A stretch of 64,000 nt of DNA from the NCBI RefSeq assembly GCF_024868665.1, contig NW_026634129.1:3969-67968 (forward strand), in the 5' to 3' direction. The first letter of the stretch is position 1. Every line of letters starts with the position of its first letter. A program made the position numbers and the translations under genes. Shown here in pieces: positions 20,885 to 33,416 of the stretch. Below the pieces are notes generated by a model. That model saw only the letters and a program-made list of their open reading frames with translations. It was not told the origin of the DNA and made no database searches. Origin of the DNA: Triplophysa rosa (taxonomy: Eukaryota > Chordata > Actinopteri > Cypriniformes > Nemacheilidae).

Positions 20885-21107
20885 CATTTATTAAACTTTG
20901 TTGATGTTAATTAATGTCAATAAAATTGTTCATTAGCTTACTCTGCATTAAATAATGTGAACAGTTACAACATTTGATTGAAAAAAAAATGTATTAGCAC
21001 TGCTAATGCTGAAATTAACATGAACTACGAGTAATCAATTCTGTAGAACAAATGCATTAACTAATGTTGACAAATACAAACTTATTGTAAAGTGTTGCCA
21101 CTTTCAA
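20885..21107. mobile_element. MITE-like element ending TTATTGTAAAGTGTTGCCA
   Basis: The sequence is rich in TTAATGTTAATT-type motifs and ends in the AAGTGTTGCCA edge typical of a widespread teleost non-coding element. The left edge is unclear. Confidence 0.5.
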
Positions 21108-21748
21108 AATTGATTTTATAACAGTGTTTGTTGCAGCAAAATAATAATTTGATTTTCACTGTCGTAAGTACCTTTCCTAGTTGTTTAACTTATGAGGCCT
21201 AGTGTACAGTTCGAGCTTCCCCATACTTCAATAAAAGCCTCTTTGCATTGCCATTGGGTCATCAAACCATCTTTCTAAAAGGTGCATCTCAAACTGAATG
21301 TGGTATACTTAACAGCCAGAAACTGCGTAACACTTTCCCCCTTGTCTTTCTCATGTCCTCATTACAATGCTGAAGTGACAAATCGTCTGACAATAGATGT
21401 CACTGACACAGAAATGTGGGCAGGTCAATATTACATTACATATATTTGACTTTTGTTTTGAGACATTTTTGCAGTTTAGTTTTTCATTAAATTTTCTTTT
21501 TGGATGTTTCTGAACATGGTGATCGAGCCTGCTTTTTTGATTGGCGCTGCAGTGGGTTTCTTGACATCCACTTACTCCTAATAGCACCGCTTGGTTACTG
21601 ACAAACCCGACCCTGGATAGAAACACGTCTCATAAGCTCCTTTCACTCAGTTTATTTGGGGCTCAAAGTTTCCTGTCATTAACTGTCCTCTTCCAATTAA
21701 ATCAACACATATTTTTTATTTCTTTTAAAGAGGTGAGCTGTATTAAAC

Positions 21749-21875
21749 TTTCCTGTAGCTCAGTGGTTAGTCGATCCCAGAGATTGCACATACTCAGAAT
21801 CAAAATGTATAGTAGAATGCAATGTAAGTCGCTTTGGATAAAAGCATCTGCCAAATGCATAAATGTAAATGTAAA
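21749..21875 (+). mobile_element. tRNA-derived SINE, copy 2
   Basis: Plus-strand copy of the SINE at 16130-16280. A tRNA-like head (TCCTGTAGCTCAGTGGTTAG) leads to the tail AAGCATCTGCCAAATGCATA. The middle of the tRNA part is deleted. Confidence 0.8.
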
Positions 21876-22180
21876 CTCAGGGTTAATGTGAAAATCGTAT
21901 TTTCTTAGGTAGCATAACACGTTGGATACTTTTATTACTATTAATGTTTTATACATTTTAAGAAGTTTATGAAATAATATGTAATAATAATATTTTTTAA
22001 AAAAATCAGAAGTATATGGCATTTTGAATATTAGACTTAAATTATGTTTAACATTAAGCCTATCTGTGAGCATGTACAGTGAGTTGATTTGGAGAAATGC
22101 AGAGAAAATTTGGTGGAACATACTATTATAAATATTTCATCAATGCTGCTGTATATCAAATTTTTAATCTTAAAATTTTA

Positions 22181-22500
22181 AAGGGACAGTTCACCCAAAA
22201 ATGAACATTTTGTCATGAATTACTCACTCTCTAACTTTTCCAAACCTGTATACATTTCTTTGTTCTGATGAACACAGAGAAAGATATTTGGACGAATGCT
22301 TGTAACCAAACAGTTCTTTGACCCCATTTCCATAGTAGGAAAAAATACCATGGTAGTCAAAAGTGCCCCAGAACTGTTTGCTGTCCTACATACTTCAAAA
22401 TATATTCTTTTGTGTTCAACAGAACAAAAAATATATAAAGTAGTTTTTCCTACTATGATAGTCAATTGGGGTCCAATAACATATAAATCATGTAAAATCA
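22181..22500. mobile_element. MITE with AAAGGGACAGTTCACCC end
   Basis: The left end AAAGGGACAGTTCACCCAAA and internal inverted motifs (AACCAAACAGTT and AACTGTTTG; two copies of CCATAGTAGGAAAAA-like sequence) are typical of a very abundant cyprinid miniature element. The right terminal repeat is missing. The long frames on both strands are a by-product of the fold and not genes. Confidence 0.75.
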
Positions 22501-23254
22501 TGACAGCATGTGATATCAGCAGAAAATATAAGAAATTACAATATCAGACATTTCCAGGGATGCTCCTATAAATTTATTTTCCTTGACATTTATGTTAAAT
22601 GTATCATTTTGCAGTTTAAATTGACATGTTAAAATGCATTTCTCAACATAACGTGATATAATATATAACATTATTTTAGTAGCTGTTTGCTAGATGGACT
22701 GTTCTGATTGGAATAACTGGATTAGTGCCATTTTCACCTTCACTGTCCCCTAATACATTGCCTAATACATGCGATAGATAGAAAGAGAGAATGCTTTAAT
22801 GACTTTGACCTGAGCACTTGCTTTTATTACATTTACAGATAGGAATCAGAAATCACAGGTTACCCTGATGGTGTGCTGCTTGGGACAACAAAATCAATAA
22901 CAAACTCTGATTCAGTCCTTAAAGTACTTTTATAGCATGGTTTTAATTCAGCACCACCTTCACCTTAAAGATGGAGCTTCCATTATCGATACAAACATAT
23001 TTAAATATGTTTAGTCTTGTCTTCCGTCTTGGTTAATTTATTTACGTATGTATTGTAGTGCATTCTGTAAATAATGTGCTGTAATAATGTGCTTTCAAGA
23101 TTTAAAAACAACATTATTTATGATAAAGCTGGATAAAACAAAACAATAAAATCAAATAAACAATAACAATATTAAAAATTATAATGTTTATCAGTGCTGA
23201 ATGACTTTACTTTTGTAGGTGTTCACACAAAGATCTAAAAAACATTAGACATTA
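22501..23254. other. Intergenic, nothing recognised
   Basis: AT-rich sequence with no supported feature. Confidence 0.5.
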
Positions 23255-24762
23255 CACTGTAAAAAGTAAAGGTTCTTTGAGGAACCATTTGGGGTTCTTC
23301 ACATTGCCACACCGGCGGAACCCTCACGGGAAACTCAAGGCACCACTTAATGAAGGGCGGTTCTCTGAGGAACCCTCAAGGCTTCTTGGGGATCCCTTTT
23401 ATTAAAATGGTCTGGAACCATCTTGGGTGCTTCAAGGCACCATTTCACAGTTTATATTTGCTATTCACAATATTTTAATAAGCATAAATACTAAAACCAA
23501 ATACAAAGCAAACAGTTTATTGTTAAACAACAACAATTTATATTGAATAAATATTCACAGAATAGTCAATATTGTACAATTTTAAATTCATGAAATCAAA
23601 TGTATAATTAATATTTTGTTGGTGATATTGTTATAAATTCATCTTAACAAAACTAACCAAATAATTTTCCTTAACTTTAAATATAAATACAGAAATGTCA
23701 TGGTCCTGCCTTCTTGTTCAGGATTTTCTAGTCTTGTGGCAGGATCGTGACAGATCCCTTACGTTTAGTGTGAGAAAGTCATGGTTTGTTTATCATTGAC
23801 ATTCTATGTGCTTTCTCGTGTCTCGTCATTGGCCCCACCCCTCTCGTTTCCCGTATTGCTTCCCTGCCGTGTCTCATGTTTCATGTTTCATGTTTGATCG
23901 CAAACGGATGGCGTTTGACATCAAAGCGCAGTGAGATCTATTTGTGAACTGACTGCTCTGTATGCTTTAGAGATGCTATTCTAATGCCGTATGCTTTTTG
24001 TCAGGTGATTGGTCTGCGCAGAGCTGGAAAAAGTTAAACACACATACTAACGAAAGCGCCACCTTGACGCTGCGACATTGGGCTAACAGCATCACAGTAC
24101 TGTGGAGGGCGAGACTGCGCAATAAACACACAGAGCAGCTGCAGTTTGTTTGAATGGAAAGCCCAACAACGTTTACATTTTCAAAAGATTTCAGTGACTT
24201 AGGATCCACTTATAGAATAAAAATGTTTAGTCTCCAATTAATATAATATCAATAGTAAGAAATATAAAATAATTAAAAGCTTGCTAAAAATTTTAGCCTT
24301 TTCTAATCATGTGCATGATTTTAAAATGTGTGTTCACTTAGCAGGGTCCAAAAACCAAACTTTGGACTATTCTTATTCTCATAAAACATCAAGATGATCA
24401 GACACTAAAAATTTCATGCAGAATTTTTGGGGGTTCCTCTAGATACTGTCTTGTACAAGAGAAATTCTCCAGGAACCACTTATAAGTTTACAGATCTTAC
24501 AAGAACCATTTTTTAGAATTTGAGTTCCTTCAATAACCCGCAAAGCACTTTGAGGTCCCAGTGTAGTGAAAATGTGACTCCAGAACTTCAGAACTGAATA
24601 TGGGGTTATTCAAGAATCTTATAAGTTCCTTGAAGAACCACAAAGACTATAGATGGTTCCACCAATAACCCTATTATGAGAAAATGAGCTTTGAAGCACT
24701 TAAATTACAGTTTAAGGTCCTTACACAACAGGATATTTGAGGCACCATTTGTTTTTACAGTG
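23255..24762. mobile_element. 1.5-kb non-autonomous DNA element (CACTGTAAAAA termini, TA-flanked)
   Basis: CACTGTAAAAAG at the left and TTTTTACAGTG at the right are bordered by TA. Both ends carry sub-terminal GGTTCTTTGAGGAACC-type repeats in several copies. No transposase is present. The fragment at 23696-23893 is nested within it. Confidence 0.7.
23696..23893 (+). mobile_element. 5' fragment of a hairpin-headed LTR
   Basis: It begins TGTCATGGTCCTGCC and closes the head with GGCAGGATCGTGACA 57 bases later, like the LTRs at 14114 and 43576. The 3' two thirds are missing. Confidence 0.7.
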
Positions 24763-25529
24763 TAGACTATTGAAATGTTCCCTGTGTGCTGTTCTGTGGG
24801 TCACAATGCACAAAAACACATCACAGCAGAAAGTAGGACCAATTAATTTGCTTTATTTGTCTCACATACACACACATTACTCCCTGTGCTGAGCACTGTC
24901 TGAGAAATAGGATTAACAGCCTCTAAATAGCAGTCACTCAAAACAGAGTTGTGCCAAATCTGGTATACACTGAGAAAAATCCATTTATAAAATAGAATCA
25001 TTTACAAAACAAATGCCCAAAAACTAGAACACAACCAGGGTAGCAACGTTTCCCAAATTTTAAAGGGGTCATATGGCGGAAGTACGTGTTTTTCTGTGTT
25101 TTTGGTGTGTTATAAGTTGCCCATGCATGTATTAGACACGTAAAATTGCACAAATGAAAGTGTGGGAACAAAAGATGCATTTTATTTAAAAGCGAATGCT
25201 CAACCAGACTTGCCTGAAACGCCTCGTGTAACCACACCCCGGCGAATCTATGTAACTTCGTAACATGATTTGACTAAGACCGCCCAAATCTACACGTATA
25301 GTTAAGGTGGGCGTAATTGCAAATCTCATTTACTGACAGGCGATACGCCTGTCAGTACAATACGCCCATTTCACATGACGTCACGCATCTTCCGTTCTGC
25401 CGCGAAGCAGTGTATCATTACTTCCGCTAGCACTCCAGTTCATAAGGTGGAAGTAATGAACATATAAGCTGATTTGCCAACCGCCAGTAAAACTCAAGAA
25501 GAAGAAGTTACTTCCGCTAGCGCCTCAGA

Positions 25530-25677
25530 ATGGAGTTTACCAAGTGGCTTGCACATCTGCCACAAATACGTCTAGATGATGTACAACGTCTTGCAGACAA
25601 ATTTTCGCTAACAACAAGATCAAAGCTAGAGAAAGGATACAAATTCTTCGTTGAACAGTACCTGTTTGATTATGAAG
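25530..25677 (+). CDS. Candidate 5' coding exon of a transposon gene
   Basis: A frame of 49 whole codons begins at ATG 25530 (MEFTKWLAHLPQIRLDDVQR) and continues as a charged, helix-prone segment ending KGYKFFVEQYLFDYE. It meets a strong splice donor GAAG|GTAAGTG at 25678. No downstream exon remains in the element. The GYKFFVE-type ending resembles, from memory, the region just upstream of the SWIM finger in the fish SWIM/YqaJ family, whose later exons survive at 12958-14010. The similarity is inference and the exon may be orphaned. Confidence 0.45.
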
Positions 25678-25767
25678 GTAAGTGTTTTGTTTTCTTTTTG
25701 TGTTAGCGAAGGTGCTAGGATAAGTACTTGAATACGCGTTCTGTCAGTTTTTTTCTCACTGTTGTTA

Positions 25768-26024
25768 AATTCCAGCGCGACGGCAAAACGGAAGTTCTTC
25801 TTCTTCTTCTTCTTGTTTGTTGCAAGACGGATGCTATGATACACTGCTTTGCAAAAAGGTGGAAGTTAAGTGACGTCATTGTGAAAAGGGCGTATTCCAG
25901 CGCGACGGCAAAATGGAAGTTCTTCTTCTTCTTCTTCTTCTTGTTTGTTGCAAGACGGATGTTATGATACACTGCTTTGCAAAAAGGCGGAAGTTAAGTG
26001 ACGTCATTGTGAAAAGGGCGTATT
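25768..26024. repeat. Tandem duplication of ~128 bp with (TTC)n
   Basis: Two copies of TTCCAGCGCGACGGCAAAA ... AAAGGGCGTATT. Each includes a TTC microsatellite of different length and a GTGACGTCATTGTG motif. Confidence 0.9.
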
Positions 26025-26323
26025 GCTTTGGAACCTGATGTTCCGAATATGGTAAGAGGCGTTACATTTTTGAAATGCTTGCAGTATTTGACCAATCACT
26101 ACGCACTGGTGAACTGGCCAATCATAGCACACCTCGCTTTTCAGAGCGATGAGCTTTGTTAAAAATCAGTGCGTTTCAGAGAGGCGGGGCAAAGAGGAGA
26201 CACAAACATGCACGGTATGTGGAAAATACAACGTTTTTTAAACTTTAAATGGTGTATACACATTGCGTTGCATCTAAAACAAACAATAATATTTGTTTTA
26301 TCCGTGCAATATGACTCCTTTAA

Positions 26324-29300
26324 TATTTTGTTTATCATTTAATGATTATCTAATAAAAACAATATTCGTTCAAAACTTTTCATGGCATCCATTTAATTTT
26401 GTCCCTGTTGTTGTTATTTAAACAGTCTTAATGTGTAAATATATTTAATTGACAGATGTGGTCAAATAGTCAGGGCCCAGGAGGGGAGTTTAGCTTTAAG
26501 TCCTAAAGGAGCATTTTACTGTGAACATCTGCAAGGACCTGCTGTCATATCTCACCATCAGGCTTTGTGAGTCTGTAAATAAATACACCAGAGGCCATTT
26601 TTGTGTCTATTTGTGAGCATACAGTAATTCATCACTCCTCTGTGCTCTGTCTGCTCAAATCGCCTCTCCAATTAAGTTTTGCTCCACAGCCCTGTCAACA
26701 CCCTGACCTTGCTCATGGACACTCTTCATACAGGCATGTATGAGCGACTGAAAACTTTCATTCATTTAAAGGTACACTTTAAATGTTAATTGTTAAAATA
26801 TATTAAATGTAAAATGTGTGTGTTCATGTTATTTAAAAATGAATTACGCAATAGGCTATCTGTATGAGAATAGCTATTGAGAATAACTAGATCCTAATAA
26901 TCTGTGTTACAGGCATCTTTTTTTTTACACAACACATGTTATTTTTCCATTATTATAATGACTTTTTTCACAGTGTAGTATGTATATTTACGTTCCTTTT
27001 TAAATAAATTTATTGTATTCTTAAGGCTGCAATTCATAACTTTTGCCTCTATCTGTTTGAAAGTAAAACATTGCAGGATATTTTATCTTACTGATACTTT
27101 ACATATGTCAAATGGCATTAAACTGACTTTCCAGCAAAATCAGACAGAGCGCTTATAAATCACTACTGTAATTATTATATTATATACTGAGATAAGGAGA
27201 CTTTTTGCAACCCAGATTTTTATGTTCTTGCTCATCTGATTTTTATTTTTAACCAAAAATGTAACAAATTGCAGCTTTAAAAAAGACCAGTTTTCAAATG
27301 TGAAATCAGAAATAAACTCCATATTGTCGCATATAAGCATGACATTTTACAGCGTAAAAGCTGCATTAATTTGGTGCTTTGACATTCAGCCATTTTTAAA
27401 TATGATTTAAGCATACAAATACCTTTAGGGGTCACTATGTTTGCATGCAAAGTAAAGAAAAGAAGCTGAGAAAGACTCTGATCTTTATATGAATGTGCGT
27501 GTCTGAAATGGAATCTTGGTTATGTTATCCTACTGCTGTTGTCCTTGACTTAAATGCAGGAGCAATGATTTGAGTGGCTGGTTCTCAGTGGGATGAGGCA
27601 GATCACAAGCAGTGCCTTTGGGATTTGAATGTCTGGCCATTTGTACCCGGGCCCTCAGCCAGCGGCCTCATTCTCAATGACACATCGGTTTAAACACTGG
27701 CCTTTACAACAGCAGATAATATACTGAGTGCACAGTTAACATATGTTCAATCAGAAACTGTGATCTAAACCATTGTAATTCTTTTTTAAAGCGTTTTAGC
27801 ATTTCGTGAAACATATACTAATTAAAGAAAGATGCAAAGGAAATTGTATAATGGTTTATACACATTAAAGCCCCCCAAGGGGATGAATTACTACCAATAA
27901 CCACACACACAAAAAAACAGATCAGTAAGTAAATGTTCGTGAAACCAGCCAATTTAAAGCTAGTGTGTATCTTTTTTTGTTAAAATACTTTGTATTCACA
28001 AGATAATGTGAATAGTAGTAGTTATTTGTAGGTTACAAATAGCAACACTGGCATGACGATGGTATGAGTTGGGCAGGACCATAATTTTGTCTAACCAGTG
28101 GGAGAAGTTTGATAAAAGAGCAAATATTTTTGAAATTTGGTTTTGTGATAGCAGAACTGTAACAGGGATTGCAACCATTTGGAAAAGCATTTTAAGTTAG
28201 GATACCACAGTGAAAAAAAACTCTCATAACACTGCAAATCAGTGTTACATTGATGTTATCTGATTATAACCACACAATAGAGGGTAAATTACATGATAAG
28301 AAAGAGAGACATCGTCTTTATCTGATGATAACTACACATTAGATGGGAAATTACATAATGAGAAAGACATTTTTTTGGGATAACTAAATGGAGATGACCT
28401 AATTTTGAATGCGTACATATTTATATATTATGTATATATTATGAGGAATCTAATAGACAAAAAAGTACAAACAGCAGAAAAATGAAAGCATGAGAGAAAG
28501 AGAAGAGTTCTGATATCTGATGAGTTTTCTCTCACACCAGGAGATCTGACAGTGACCCCCGGCAAAAACCCCACTAATGAATGCATGAAACTATAAGACA
28601 CAGAAGTGAGCCCATCAACGTACAACGTGACAAAGAGATGTGGTCATTTAAAGGCTTATTTCTAAAATCATCCCTGCAAAGCAACATGAACCCTGGTTAT
28701 GGGAGGTAGGGGACAGCAGGTGCTATTTTCTGTACTGTATTTACAAAGGAATTAAGCTGTAAAGTCAGAGAAAGGCTTTTCTGTGAAATGACACAAAACC
28801 ATCTGGTGCTCATAAACAGGCGACTGCTTCACTTACTGAGTGGAGTATCGAATAAAACAAGACAATATTCAAAGCTTAAATATCTTTAGACTAATAATAT
28901 TATGAATTATTTAATCCACAAAGGAAATAAATAACAAGTCAACAACAAATTTTTATTTTGTCTTTAAGATATACACTGATTTCTACAGTGTCTTAAAATC
29001 TATATGAATCACACATGTAAATATTTCCTTAACGATGCAATGTGTGCCAAGTGAAAGTTTCTTCAACAATGGTTAGTGTGCAAGACAATACATGTACAGA
29101 TATGTCCTAAACTTTCTTGAATAGCACTACGAAGTTATTTAAATTCCAAATGAGATATAATTAACATCTTAAATGCTACTTCCAAACAGCATTAAGATGA
29201 GAATGAATGGTAACTTTGGCAAAGGTATCCTGGTACAGAAACTCTTCCCTAAAAAAGACTCCAGCAAACTCTGTGTCACATACTCAGAAGAGAGCTCAAC

Positions 29301-30293
29301 AATGTGTAAACGTTGCAAAGCTAAACATTACCCATTAAATCTTCTCAAGACCAGATGATCTGAGCTAGGCTATCCACATTTATGGACATGCTCTGTATGT
29401 CAGCAATTGACCCATTGGTTTCTGTGTGTATTCCTAAGGTATTTTATAAGAGACAAGTTCAAATAAAACTTTGCTGAGATTTTTTATCAAGTCTCTGGAG
29501 CATTAAAACAACAATATATCTTTGCTTTGAGGATCTGCAAAGAAAACATTAGTAATCGTTAAGTCATTTTATCTAAACATCCTTAAATCAAAACAAGATA
29601 TTTTCCCTTGAGATGCAAACAAACATTTACGTCTTGCTTTCAGTAAAATCTAACAAAAATTGTGATGTTTATGTAGAAAACAAGGGAAAAAAATGTTTTC
29701 TTGGTTTAGAAAAATAATCTTGATTTTCCTTTTACATCAGATTGTTTACCTGTTTGGATTATGCAAAAACATAATCAATATTTTGTTCGATTTCTCCAAA
29801 AGCAAGGCATAATGTATACCATTTAGCGTCAAATTATTCAATTTTTAAGGATGTTCACAAACAAGAACAGAGTAAGAGGAAAAAATATTAAATTTTCTCT
29901 TGTATTATTTTTTATATTTGGGTATAAAGACGCTATTAAAAAGTTGTGTAAGATAATAAGTAGACATTTACATTTACACATGACACTCAGATGACCTTGT
30001 TTTTTTTATCAGAACTGCTCAAAGAATATTTTCACCTCTATAAGGCACAGTGGCTTGGGCTACATTTTCTCATAGAAAATCTCATTGGAAATGTGCTTAA
30101 TGTTCATAGTGCCACAAAACCCTGAAGCCTTTTGCTGATTGAAGTGATTTTTGGAGATAAACAAAAACAAATGAGAAACAACAAATGTAACAATTGTGTT
30201 TGAAAGTGTTCAGTCATGTAGGGAAAGAAGAATGCCAGATATTTAGATTTTTAGGTGAAATTTTATCATTTATTTGTGAAAAAAAGAAGTAGC
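26324..30293. other. Intergenic, about 4 kb without a recognised gene
   Basis: AT-rich sequence with no motif-bearing frame, RNA gene or clear repeat. The only local pattern is a loosely repeated GATGATAACTACACA phrase (28255-28345). Confidence 0.55.
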
Positions 30294-30520
30294 TACACTC
30301 TAAAAAAAATCTGTAAAAATAGGGCGCAATATACTGTATTAATATAAAGGAATTTTCTGTATTCATTTTTTTACAGTTGTTTTACCTGTATTTTACATTT
30401 TGCACAGCATTAAATTACGTTTTAGCATTAACGGAAATGTCCGTAAAATAAGGAAAAATGTATTGGTAATTTTCTGCCAGTACTTTATCCGTTTTTTTAC
30501 AGAATTTTATTTTACAGTGT
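30294..30520. mobile_element. MITE with ACACTCTAAAAA / TTTTACAGTGT ends
   Basis: Inverted ends and internal CTGTAAAAAT / ATTTTACAG motifs indicate a short non-coding DNA element of the same broad CACTGTAAAA type as 23255-24762. Confidence 0.6.
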
Positions 30521-30764
30521 AATTGAAATGCCATGCTTAACAGAATAGCTTTTTATAGCCATTATAGAAAATAGAGTTGCTTGTGAATAGAGTATAAACT
30601 GTTTTATCATGCTTACTTATGTTTTATTAAACCTACTTACAGAAGGTTTAATATACAAATCACAAATTAAGGACAGTTTAAGGAAATTAAATAAGAGGAA
30701 GGAAAATAAAATACCAGAGAAAACACGTAGTGTTAATAAGTTTTGAAGTAGTCTTTGGTTAAGC

Positions 30765-31040
30765 TGCACTGTAAAAAAATGCTGTTAAAAAACAGCCAAA
30801 ATCTGACAGTAACATACTGTTTTTTGTTAAAACAGTAATATACTGTAGAAAACAATGCATCCTGGGCTTGCTGTTAAAAAACAGCCAAATTCTGACAGTA
30901 ACATACCATTTTTTGTTAAAACAGTAATGTAGAAAACAATGCATCCTGGGCATTATTTTGCAGTTTAAGAAACTACTGTTAATTTACAGCCATCTGTCAA
31001 CAGTAATCTACTGTTGTACTGTATGCAATGCATTGTGGGC
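30765..31040. mobile_element. MITE with internal ~90-bp duplication (GCACTGTAAAAAAATGCTG)
   Basis: It begins GCACTGTAAAAAAATGCTG. The segment GCTGTTAAAAAACAGCC ... CAATGCATCCTGGGC occurs twice (30780-30869 and 30870-30953) and a third, diverged piece follows. CTGTTAAAAAACAG is itself a small palindrome. Confidence 0.7.
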
Positions 31041-32131
31041 TGTGTTAACCCCTTCAGACCCTGCTTCAATAAGAATGGACATTATGTCTTTTTTGGTTTA
31101 GACCAATAAAACTGCATGTTTCTATCATTTTAATAATACCTCACAGATTGTTAACCAAGTTAATGGTAACCTCATTGTCTTGCCCCAGTTATATTTTATT
31201 TGATTATGTTATGTTTTTCAAAAAAATCTAAAGATATTTTAGAGTTGTACAACACAGGATTTTACTTATTTAATGTCCATCCCAGTGGACATGCAGTCTT
31301 AAAAATTATAAAATGACAGACTTTTTTGCACTCCAGCTCATTACACACAATTGGCATTTCACAAACATTGATCCCTTGATTACCAAGCACAAGCATAAAT
31401 ATGATCAAATCAGCCATCAAGTATAGCAGAAACCCAACAGGCACAATCAGACATATAGGGCCTATATATAGGCTACACATGTGGTACACAGACTGAAATA
31501 CTGCAAAAAAATATGTTTTTTTCTATTTACTTATTGTATTACTCAGTCCTACAATAAATATGTATTTTTTTAGCAATTTTTTTTACTTTGACTTCTATCA
31601 CACTGTTTAGGTTTAAATTATAATTCACATGGTTAAAACATGCAATTTTATGTTGCTACGGTGTTGTGGACTTGAAAAAAAACATACAAAATCGTGAAAG
31701 TTACCACAAATCCTATTTTTTACATTTGTTTCTAAATTAAAGAACAGTTAATGTCAACGGAATATTTTTGCATATCCTTTTAGCATAGGAAAATAACAGT
31801 ACAATGCAGTATTTTTCTGGAGCATGAGAATTAGTTTTGTGGAAGTTCGTGATTGTTTCGTCAGTTCAGTAAGTTCACAATTCTTTAGCATCCCGAATCA
31901 TTTTCAGTCAGGTACTTTTGGCCAGGTGGAGTTTTCCCACAAATGTCAGACTTTTCTGCCCGAAGAGGACCCACGCGAGGACGGACCATCCGTAGCGCTT
32001 TATCTGCACCAACCTGCATTTGCACATTCAAATTACACGGTAAATAAAGCATTTTTTAACTTTTATCGAGAGTATGTGGTTCAGAAAGGAAGTATTATCA
32101 AGTAATGTTTGAAATTGCTGCCTAACAAGCT
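31041..32131. other. Intergenic, with a weak exon-like ORF
   Basis: A 93-codon frame at 31824-32105 has unusual, protein-like composition in its middle (FLPEEDPREDGPSVALYLHQ) and then a GT-containing site near 32040. I recognise no family. The rest is AT-rich with no feature. Confidence 0.35.
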
Positions 32132-32139
32132 GTAGTTAG

Positions 32140-33408
32140 TAGTGTTGTCAAAAATATCGATATTTCGATAAGTATCGATACTGAAGAATCTGAAACGGTT
32201 CCAATACCCATGTCCCACGTATCGATATCAGCTGCGCGTTCCCGCTCTCTTTCTCTTTTACAACAGTGACTTAACACACACTGCACGTGAACGCATAACA
32301 ACAGAGCCCCGCCTCCTCTCACATACTTGACTCGTTTGTGGAAGTTAAATCGTGTTTAAGTTAGAAAAGATGGCCAGTCTCTGGCGTGGTGCACGCTCGT
32401 TACGCTTCCCGTGTTTACCATCGCGATCCATGTATGTGCGCTGATCAATAATTTTATCCACTCGTTTCATTCGCCCTGGTTATATGTTGTTTATGTTAGT
32501 ACAGAGTCTCCGCAACAGTTCTCATGTTTAATGCACGCGTTTCTGTCTTTATGTGCGCTCATCAATGATTTCATCCACTCGTCTCGTTCGCTCCGGTTAA
32601 TTTGATGTTTGAAATAATGCTGGTGCGAGTAAAGTCACCGCAACAGTTCTCATGTTTAATGCACGCGTTTCTGTCTTTATGTGCGCTCATCAATGATTTC
32701 ATCCACTCGTCTCGTTCACTCAGGTTAATTTGATGTTTGAAATAATGCTGGTGCGAGTAAAGTCTCCGCAACAGTTCTCGCGTGTGATACACGTTTGCAC
32801 TCCAGTGTTTACCATAGCGCTCTATGTATGTGCGCTGTTCAATGATTTCATCCACTCGTCTCATTCGCACCGGTTAAACGTTGTTAATGTTAGAAAGATG
32901 TCCAGTGCGGAGTCTCTGCAACAGTTCTTGCGTTTAAGTTTGCGTTTCTGTCTATATGTGCGCTGATCAATGATTACAGTATGGGCCTATGTGAATAAAA
33001 GCCAATTTAGCCAAATAAAAATGTAGGTAATGTAATGTAATGTAAAATGTTTAAACCAGCACAAACCAGCAAACCAGCATCAAAACATACCAAACCAGCA
33101 TAGGCTGGTTTTTTCAACAGGGTCTGGTCCATTAATACTGACAAATACAACTTTGATTTTAAATAGTAAATGTATTAGTAAAATTAACATTAGATTAACA
33201 ATTAATAAATAATGTAAAACTATATACATTGTCTAGTCTTGTTCAATTTAACTTCAAATAAAAATTAAAAAGGCCTATTTTGCTATTGCTTATTAGGGCC
33301 TTATTGCTATGGCAGTTTATTCCCCGTGGTATCGAAAATGGTATCGAATATCAATATATTTTTAGGTATTGAATCGAAGTTAGAAATTCCAGTATCGTGA
33401 CAACACTA
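32140..33408. mobile_element. hAT-type non-autonomous element, 8-bp target duplication
   Basis: The ends TAGTGTTGTC and GACAACACTA are flanked by a perfect 8-bp duplication GTAGTTAG (32132-32139 and 33409-33416). Sub-terminal ATCGATA-rich sequence (ATATCGATATTTCGATAAG) is present at both ends. No transposase is present; the interior is the 128-bp repeat and an AACCAGCA-type patch at 33053-33110. Confidence 0.9.
32390..32975. repeat. ~128-bp tandem repeat inside the hAT element
   Basis: CCGCAACAGTTCTC recurs near 32510, 32638, 32766 and 32916, each time followed by CGTTTCTGTCT-like sequence, TGTGCGCTCATCAATGATTT and CATCCACTCGT. The two central units are nearly identical. Confidence 0.85.
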
Positions 33409-33416
33409 GTAGTTAG

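Larger units (their letters stand above)
25062..26323 (+). mobile_element. TTAA-edged DNA element carrying one apparent coding exon
   Basis: The ends are TTAAAGGGGTCATATGG and GCAATATGACTCCTTTAA, an imperfect terminal inverted repeat with TTAA at both edges, as in piggyBac- or Kolobok-type insertions. The element is too short for a full transposase. It contains one exon-like ORF with a splice donor (25530-25677) and a 126-130 bp tandem duplication (25768-26024). It is likely an internally deleted derivative of a larger element. Confidence 0.7.

Noticed and set aside
22220..22571. Overlapping 91-93 codon frames on both strands
   Set aside because: They arise from a foldback MITE and have no recognisable domain.
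29173..29358. 61-codon ORF with CxxC-like CKRCKAKH
   Set aside because: One short motif is not enough, and no other zinc ligands or exon signals are near.
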